DNA from: an uncultured Acidocella sp.
GTDB lineage: Bacteria; Pseudomonadota; Alphaproteobacteria; Acetobacterales; Acetobacteraceae
Direction: 5' to 3'
DNA length: 64,000 nucleotides
NCBI RefSeq assembly: GCF_946222605.1
Contig: NZ_CAMIIE010000003.1
Location: forward strand, 1-64,000
Shown here: positions 59,806 through 64,000 of the stretch, piece by piece
How positions within the stretch are numbered: the stretch's first letter is position 1
How the letters are laid out: the number at the start of each line of letters is the position of its first letter
Notes under the pieces: model-generated
Database searches by the model: none
Told to the model about the DNA's origin: nothing
What the model saw: only the letters and a program-made list of their open reading frames with translations
Translations under genes and position numbers: made by a program

Positions 59806-61002
59806 ATGGCGCTGACCGATACGGCGATTCGAAACTCTAAGCCAAAGGATAAACCCTATAAGGTGGCTGACGCCCAGGGGTTGTACCTTCTCGTCAATCC
59901 AACGGGGAGTAAGCTTTGGCGGATAAAATACCGCATAGATGGAGCCGAGCGTAAACTCGCTCTGGGAGCTTATCCCGAAATAACCCTGGCTGAGGCACGG
60001 GCAGCCCGCGACGCTGCACGCAAGCAACTGGCCCACTCAATCGACCCCAACGCCGCCAAACGCCAGGCCAGGATTGAGGCAAGCATTCGGGCAGGCAACA
60101 CCTTTGCGAGCGTGGCTGACGAGCTGATCGAGAAAAAGGGCCGGGAGGGGCGGGCCACCGCGACGCTGGAGAAGCAGCGCTGGCTACTAAAATTGCTTGG
60201 GCAGGATTTTGGCAAGCGCCCCGTGGCCGACATCACGCCCCAGGAGCTGCTTCATGAGCTTAAAAAACACGAACGGCGGGGGAGGCTAGAAACAGCCAAA
60301 CAGCTCCGCGCCTTTGCCGGGCAGGTATTCCGCTATGCGGCGGCCACCGCACGGGCGGAGCGCGACCCGGCGCAGCTCCTGCAAGGGGCGCTGATTTCAC
60401 CAACCGTCAAACATTTCGCCGCGATTACCGATACAGCCCAGTTTGGTGCGCTCTTGCGGGCGATAGACGATTACCAGGGCGACCCCGCCGTGATGTATGC
60501 CTTGAAGCTCACGCCGCATGTCTTTCAGCGCCCTGGCGAGATACGCCAGATGGAATGGGCAGAAGTCGACTTCGACAAGGCCGTCTGGACGATACCCGAG
60601 ATCAAGATGAAGATGCGCCAGCCCCATGCAGTCCCACTATCAAAGCAAGCCCAGGTGATTCTCCGTGAGATGCGGGGCTTGTCCGGGGCGGGGCGCTATG
60701 TTTTTCCCTCTGTGCGCACCAAAGCCCGGCCAATCAGCGACAACACCATTAATGCTGCGCTGCGGCGAATGGGCTACTCCAAGGACCAGATGACGGCCCA
60801 CGGCTTTCGCACCTCCGCTTCATCCCTACTCAACGAATCAGGGAAATGGAATCCTGACGCGATTGAACGCGCCCTGGCCCACATGGTGCCTGGCATTATC
60901 AGGCGCATTTACAACCAATCTGCTTATTGGGCTGAGCGGGTGGAGATGGCGCAGTGGTGGAGCGATTACCTGGACGAATTGCAAAAAGGAGGGAATGCCT
61001 GA
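59806..61002 (+). CDS. Tyrosine-type integrase (DUF4102/P4-like) of the tRNA-Gly element
   Basis: 398 residues. The N-terminal DUF4102 domain is MALTDTAIRNSKPKDKPYKV through ALGAYPEITLAEARAARDAA. The catalytic domain has Arg in PGEIRQMEW, His-x-x-Arg in AHGFRTSASS, His in ALAHM and the nucleophile Tyr in IRRIYNQSAYW. It inserts the element at the adjacent tRNA. The ATG at 59806 is the family start. It is followed directly by an unknown membrane protein gene. Confidence 0.93.
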   Translation: MALTDTAIRNSKPKDKPYKVADAQGLYLLVNPTGSKLWRIKYRIDGAERKLALGAYPEITLAEARAARDAARKQLAHSIDPNAAKRQARIEASIRAGNTFASVADELIEKKGREGRATATLEKQRWLLKLLGQDFGKRPVADITPQELLHELKKHERRGRLETAKQLRAFAGQVFRYAAATARAERDPAQLLQGALISPTVKHFAAITDTAQFGALLRAIDDYQGDPAVMYALKLTPHVFQRPGEIRQMEWAEVDFDKAVWTIPEIKMKMRQPHAVPLSKQAQVILREMRGLSGAGRYVFPSVRTKARPISDNTINAALRRMGYSKDQMTAHGFRTSASSLLNESGKWNPDAIERALAHMVPGIIRRIYNQSAYWAERVEMAQWWSDYLDELQKGGNA

Positions 61003-61991
61003 TGGCACCCAGGCCGTTACCCGCGAAAGAAGTGGCTAAGGAACCAAAAGCAAGTAGAGTACAAGGTCTAAAAACAGAAGGAAAATCCAAAAAATGGATG
61101 CGACTGATGTCAGAGCAGGATGAAGAAAATGAATTTCCCTTAAGGCAGATTGCCGCGAACTTTATTTCAGAAGATGAAGATGACGGATTGAAGCGGCTGG
61201 ATGCCTTTACCGAGAAAATTTACAATCAATATTCAAATAAATATGATTCATTAATGACTAAAGCCGCTTGGCTTTTTGGACTTTTTGTCCTTTTGGTTGT
61301 TTTGGCAACAATAATTGACCGATTAAGCGCAAAGTATGGCGATCCTCTTTATATCGCTGCCGTGTTTTCGTTTTTTGGGATGCTCTTCAGCTTTTGGTCA
61401 TGGCAGACTTTCCAATATGGGCGTCTTTCCACAAAAAAATCGCAGGAAGCCTTTCATAGCGAAGGTGATAAAGATATCGCCCTCAAATTAGACGGCCTTT
61501 TTAAGCACTTACAAAGCGGGAAAACACCAAAGACTTACTTCAAGAAAAATGGATCAGACAGGTATCTTGACCAGAAGTATTTCTATGGGAGCTTGCGTTT
61601 CTTACTCTTGTCACCGGAAAGAACATACAGAGAACTTGTGTTTCAGCCGGTAAGACCATGGCCGTTTTCTCGTGAGATTTTCATGAGGGTGAACTTAAAG
61701 GCCCTAATCCAAAGGACAAACGCTAGGCCCGACAAACGGCAAAAATCAGATCAACACGATTACAAGCGGCTGCTGCTCCTAATAATCGAACATCCGGCCC
61801 TCAAGCAGATTATTCGGGGTGAACCTCGTGACGCGGGCAGACTCAAAAAACTGATAACCAGCTTGAGTGATGTCGACGCTGATGAGCAAGACACGGATTT
61901 TGACGGTCTCACACCTGAAAAGTCGCAGATGTATAAGTTTGTTGGAGAAATTTTGGCTGCCATAGAAAAAAATCGGTCGCTTCCCGGTTGA
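61002..61991 (+). CDS. Unknown protein with two membrane helices
   Basis: 329 residues. A charged N-terminus (to about 95) is followed by two helices (AAWLFGLFVLLVVLATII and YIAAVFSFFGMLFSFWSW) that could form a hairpin in the membrane, then a 190-residue cytoplasmic part with LFKHLQSGKTPKTYFKK and SLRFLLLSPERTYREL. No family is recognised. The ATG overlaps the integrase stop by one base with GGAGGG upstream, so it is likely translated together with the integrase. Its bases are clearly richer in A and T than the integrase. It may be a cargo gene. Confidence 0.7.
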   Translation: MAPRPLPAKEVAKEPKASRVQGLKTEGKSKKWMRLMSEQDEENEFPLRQIAANFISEDEDDGLKRLDAFTEKIYNQYSNKYDSLMTKAAWLFGLFVLLVVLATIIDRLSAKYGDPLYIAAVFSFFGMLFSFWSWQTFQYGRLSTKKSQEAFHSEGDKDIALKLDGLFKHLQSGKTPKTYFKKNGSDRYLDQKYFYGSLRFLLLSPERTYRELVFQPVRPWPFSREIFMRVNLKALIQRTNARPDKRQKSDQHDYKRLLLLIIEHPALKQIIRGEPRDAGRLKKLITSLSDVDADEQDTDFDGLTPEKSQMYKFVGEILAAIEKNRSLPG

Positions 61992-62168
61992 TTATTCAAC
62001 TGTGCCTTCGCCGGAATTTATTCTAAATCAAAGCGTTGTGTCCGGCTAACTCTGCCGGAATTTGCATAGTGTCTGGATTGGAGTGGTCCTTTTTATATCG
62101 GACGACGCGCCACCATTCATGTGCAATTTGAGAGGCCTTCCAACGAACATCAGGAGGCACTCTCAAAC

Positions 62169-62342
62169 ATGGAACCGATTGCTATCTCCGTTAACGCCGC
62201 CGCCAAAGCTCTCGGGGTTGGACGTAGCTCCATTTACGTCTTACTTAAATCTGGCAGGCTGGAGGCCATTAAGATAGGGCGCCGGACGCTGCTGACGACA
62301 GCCTCAATCAAACGGTTGACGCAAGCTCGCCTCCCATCATGA
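62169..62342 (+). CDS. AlpA/excisionase-like HTH protein
   Basis: 57 residues, a winged HTH_17 domain: SVNAAAKALGVGRSSIYVLLKSGRLEAIKIGRRTLL. Such proteins act as excisionase/recombination directionality factor or transcription activator of the integrase in integrative elements. The start at 62169 has AGGAGG eleven bases upstream. It lies 177 bases after the membrane protein gene, where a promoter can be expected. Confidence 0.85.
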   Translation: MEPIAISVNAAAKALGVGRSSIYVLLKSGRLEAIKIGRRTLLTTASIKRLTQARLPS

Positions 62343-62448
62343 AGCGCAGGCTTGTGGCCCCAGCCTTTTAATTGGGTGGGCCGCTGCGCCTCTTTCCCTC
62401 TCGTGACCCTCTGAATTCGCGCCCCCCATGCGCGGAAAGGATACCCCT

Positions 62449-62907
62449 GTGCCTATTTTCCACAATATTATCGCCCGTTTGCACGCCCGGTTCCTCCCTG
62501 AGGATATTGCCACGTTCACCGTGCGGACAACGCCGCGTATTGCCCGTTTCGTCAAACCGATCATCGAGAAGTTGATCCGCGATGACAAGGCTGGCGAGAC
62601 CTATCGGTTTGCCGTGGCATTCTGGCATCGCTGGGACGTGCCGCCCCTCAATCTTTACCTTGGAACGGCGTCCCTCTGCCGCATCGACGGCCCTTTATTG
62701 ACCGATGAAAACGCCTACCGCCCAGCGGGTGGTCTGGTCGTGACACCAGGCCTGACCGCACACCTATCGCCTGACGAAGCTCACAACCTCGACAACCACA
62801 TCAAGGCAGCCGTCGAAACGACCATCCGAAACTGGGCAGACGAGACCATGCGTGGTCGTTGGACAACCCTCCCCCAACATCAGCATCGGGGGGCAAAAGA
62901 TGCGTAA
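62449..62907 (+). CDS. Unknown element protein
   Basis: 152 residues from a GTG with AAAGGA seven bases upstream. An in-frame ATG at 62428 has no ribosome site. The protein starts MPIFHNIIARLHARFL. It contains RFAVAFWHRWDVPPLNLYLG and a helical end NHIKAAVETTIRNWADE, and no signal or TM. No family is recognised. Codon use is like the rest of the element. A role in plasmid/ICE maintenance or transfer is likely from neighbours only. Confidence 0.65.
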   Translation: MPIFHNIIARLHARFLPEDIATFTVRTTPRIARFVKPIIEKLIRDDKAGETYRFAVAFWHRWDVPPLNLYLGTASLCRIDGPLLTDENAYRPAGGLVVTPGLTAHLSPDEAHNLDNHIKAAVETTIRNWADETMRGRWTTLPQHQHRGAKDA

Positions 62908-63115
62908 GCTCCAGAAATTTTGCCTCTACGAGAGCCCCAATGCTGCGCATCGGGGCAAGGAGAATAGAACACACCCCACGCACTGGCCTGCGGCTGTCAG
63001 CCAAGAATTTCCACGAGTGCGATCCGAGTCCGCTGGCGCCACTCGTTCCGTTCCCCGCGTAATTCCTGGGTTTGGTGAGAGTACGCAACGAGTACATAGG
63101 GAGTGCGGGTTTTGA
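62900..63115 (+). CDS. Doubtful small ORF coupled to the previous gene
   Basis: 71 residues from an ATG overlapping the previous stop (ATGCGTAA). The start MRKLQKFCLYESPNAAH looks possible, but the rest (VPRVIPGFGESTQRVHREC) has no structure pattern, and antisense and shifted frames are open as well. It is kept only because of the overlap; it may not be a gene. Confidence 0.25.
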   Translation: MRKLQKFCLYESPNAAHRGKENRTHPTHWPAAVSQEFPRVRSESAGATRSVPRVIPGFGESTQRVHRECGF

Positions 63116-63474
63116 AGAACGTCCAGCACACGGTTCGCCTAAATTGGGCACTGGATAGGGCGCTACGGCAAGCGGCGCAGAGCCGCCAGGTTACGACCTA
63201 CTCCCTGCTTCAGCACTGCGTGCGAGTTGGGATCGCATCGCTCTCCGGCGAGCAAACCACGCCCCAACTTACTGCCGAGATCGCTCAAGAAATTGGCGCG
63301 CTCAGCGCCAGGCTCGTCCATGTCGAACGTCTGACGGAGCGAGCCCTGTACGTCACGTGCGCCGCCTACGTCTTCGCCCGCGCCGCCGCCGGTCCCCGCA
63401 CCGATGAAACCAAGCTCACCGCAGAAATCAACGCAGCCTTCACTCGGCAACTCAATCACGCAGGAGATGTATGA
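63112..63474 (+). CDS. Small helical protein before the coupling protein gene
   Basis: 120 residues from a TTG with GGGAG eight bases upstream (a GTG three codons earlier is possible). VRLNWALDRALRQAAQSRQVTTYSLLQHCVRVGI has the pattern of a ribbon-helix-helix-like or MobC-like DNA-binding protein, followed by long helices. Its stop overlaps the start of the TraD-like gene, so it may be a relaxosome accessory factor. This is inference from context; no certain family match. Confidence 0.55.
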   Translation: MKNVQHTVRLNWALDRALRQAAQSRQVTTYSLLQHCVRVGIASLSGEQTTPQLTAEIAQEIGALSARLVHVERLTERALYVTCAAYVFARAAAGPRTDETKLTAEINAAFTRQLNHAGDV

Positions 63475-64000
63475 TGTCAAACACCAATAACCGCCATGCT
63501 CATGCCAAGGCCTTACAGGCGCGCCAGCGCGCCGATGGTCAGGCCAAAATCCGTTTCGCCGCCGGGGCATTGCTTGCCAGTGTCACGGCGGGGGCGTTCG
63601 CTATGGGCGCGCTCACCACCAGCGCCGAACAAGCGCAGTTGGCGGGCGAATACGCCGTCGCCAAGTTGAGCGCCTTTCTGCTGGCAGACCTCCCCTCCGA
63701 CCCGCTGATGACGATTACCTACCAAGGTCAAGACTACCGGTACGGCGTTAAGGAATGGGTCACCAGCCCCGCATTGAACGAAGATGCCACCGTCTTTGCC
63801 GAATATCTCGGCATGGGCGGACTGCTGGGCCTGGGGCTTGGTGGCGCAGGCTTAGGGCTGACCGCTGGCCACCGCCGCCGCAAGGAAGAGGCATTGCTGG
63901 CTGACCGTGTGATCGCGGGCACCCGCGTTATCAGCGAAGCCGAACTGGCCCGCATGACGGCGACCGAGAGCAGCCAAAATGCCCTGCGGCTTGGCAGCGT
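63474..64000 (+). CDS. TraD-like type IV coupling protein, N-terminal part (cut by window end)
   Basis: 175 residues are visible and the frame stays open to the window edge. TM1 is AAGALLASVTAGAFAMGAL and TM2 LGMGGLLGLGLGGAGLGLTAG, separated by a periplasmic loop with MTITYQGQDYRYGVKEWV. After RRRKEEALLADRVI comes AGTRVISEAELARM, as in N-termini of TraD/VirD4-type coupling proteins. The ATP-binding motor lies beyond the window. The ATG at 63474 has AGGAG seven bases upstream; an adjacent ATG at 63471 is possible. It shows that the element is conjugative or mobilisable. Confidence 0.7.
   Translation, partial: MSNTNNRHAHAKALQARQRADGQAKIRFAAGALLASVTAGAFAMGALTTSAEQAQLAGEYAVAKLSAFLLADLPSDPLMTITYQGQDYRYGVKEWVTSPALNEDATVFAEYLGMGGLLGLGLGGAGLGLTAGHRRRKEEALLADRVIAGTRVISEAELARMTATESSQNALRLGS

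Noticed and set aside
62801..63151. 116-codon minus-strand ORF in the integrative element
   Set aside because: Runs opposite to all element genes, no ribosome site and no domain; overlaps better supported plus-strand frames.
1..64000. CRISPR arrays, rRNA genes and complete insertion sequences
   Set aside because: No regularly spaced direct repeats, no rRNA-like blocks and no transposase frames were found when reading both strands.

Overview
The window is high-GC chromosomal DNA of an alphaproteobacterium. The cox/ctaB/SURF1 order, an alphaproteobacterial SAM-II riboswitch before metZ, a DUF1127 gene, Tat-like leaders and the GC-rich codon use fit Rhodospirillales, perhaps Acetobacteraceae. 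The family-level placement is inference and cannot be proven from sequence reading alone.

Region 1 (1-13147, minus strand) is one long catabolic block. XdhA-XdhB-XdhC (molybdenum hydroxylase), a cytidine-deaminase-fold deaminase and a biuret-hydrolase-like cysteine hydrolase are followed by a BMP-type nucleobase/nucleoside ABC importer, an AtzG-AtzE-AtzH (HpxX-Y-Z) amidohydrolase cassette and a TetR regulator. Most junctions overlap by a few bases. The block looks dedicated to importing and dismantling an N-heterocycle (purine, pyrimidine or triazine-like). A second biuret-hydrolase paralogue lies at 16.7-17.4 kb.

Region 2 (13.3-17.4 kb) holds ispA-xseB, a histone-deacetylase-family amidohydrolase, a TusA-like protein without its catalytic Cys, and a ROK fructokinase. 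Region 3 (17.5-19.3 kb) is an AT-richer three-gene operon with tight translational coupling: a possible RNase-H/RuvC-fold protein, a complete eukaryotic-type Ser/Thr kinase and a 63-residue protein. It is the best candidate in the window for an undescribed system. Region 4 (19.4-31.4 kb) is housekeeping: dipeptidase, mutY, a DciA-like gene, a DsbA-type thioredoxin, smc, a DUF1127 protein, aminopeptidase P, thpR, a CYTH-CHAD protein and a cupin.

Region 5 (31.5-43 kb) has a two-component system, an ornithine/lysine decarboxylase behind a structured leader, a Hint-domain protein, an unknown gene with a Fur-type operator, a dienelactone hydrolase, an exported toroid-like protein, mnmE, ltrA and an M32 carboxypeptidase. 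Region 6 (43-49 kb) is the aa3 oxidase operon (coxB, coxA, ctaB, a small membrane protein, coxC, SURF1), preceded by a subunit-II paralogue that has lost a CuA cysteine. No ctaG/cox11 is seen. Region 7 (49-58 kb) is a surface-polysaccharide locus: acyltransferase, rhamnan-synthesis-F-like protein, a methyltransferase with six ~75-residue repeats, a methyltransferase-glycosyltransferase fusion, UDP-glucose dehydrogenase and a WecA/MraY-family transferase. metZ with its SAM-II riboswitch follows.

Region 8 (59.57 kb to the end) is the left part of an integrative element inserted at the 3' end of tRNA-Gly(CCC): integrase, a two-TM unknown protein, an AlpA-like HTH protein, two to three small unknown genes and the N-terminus of a TraD-like coupling protein cut by the window edge. 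A recurring terminator module and an inverted pair of 57-bp palindromes lie between genes.
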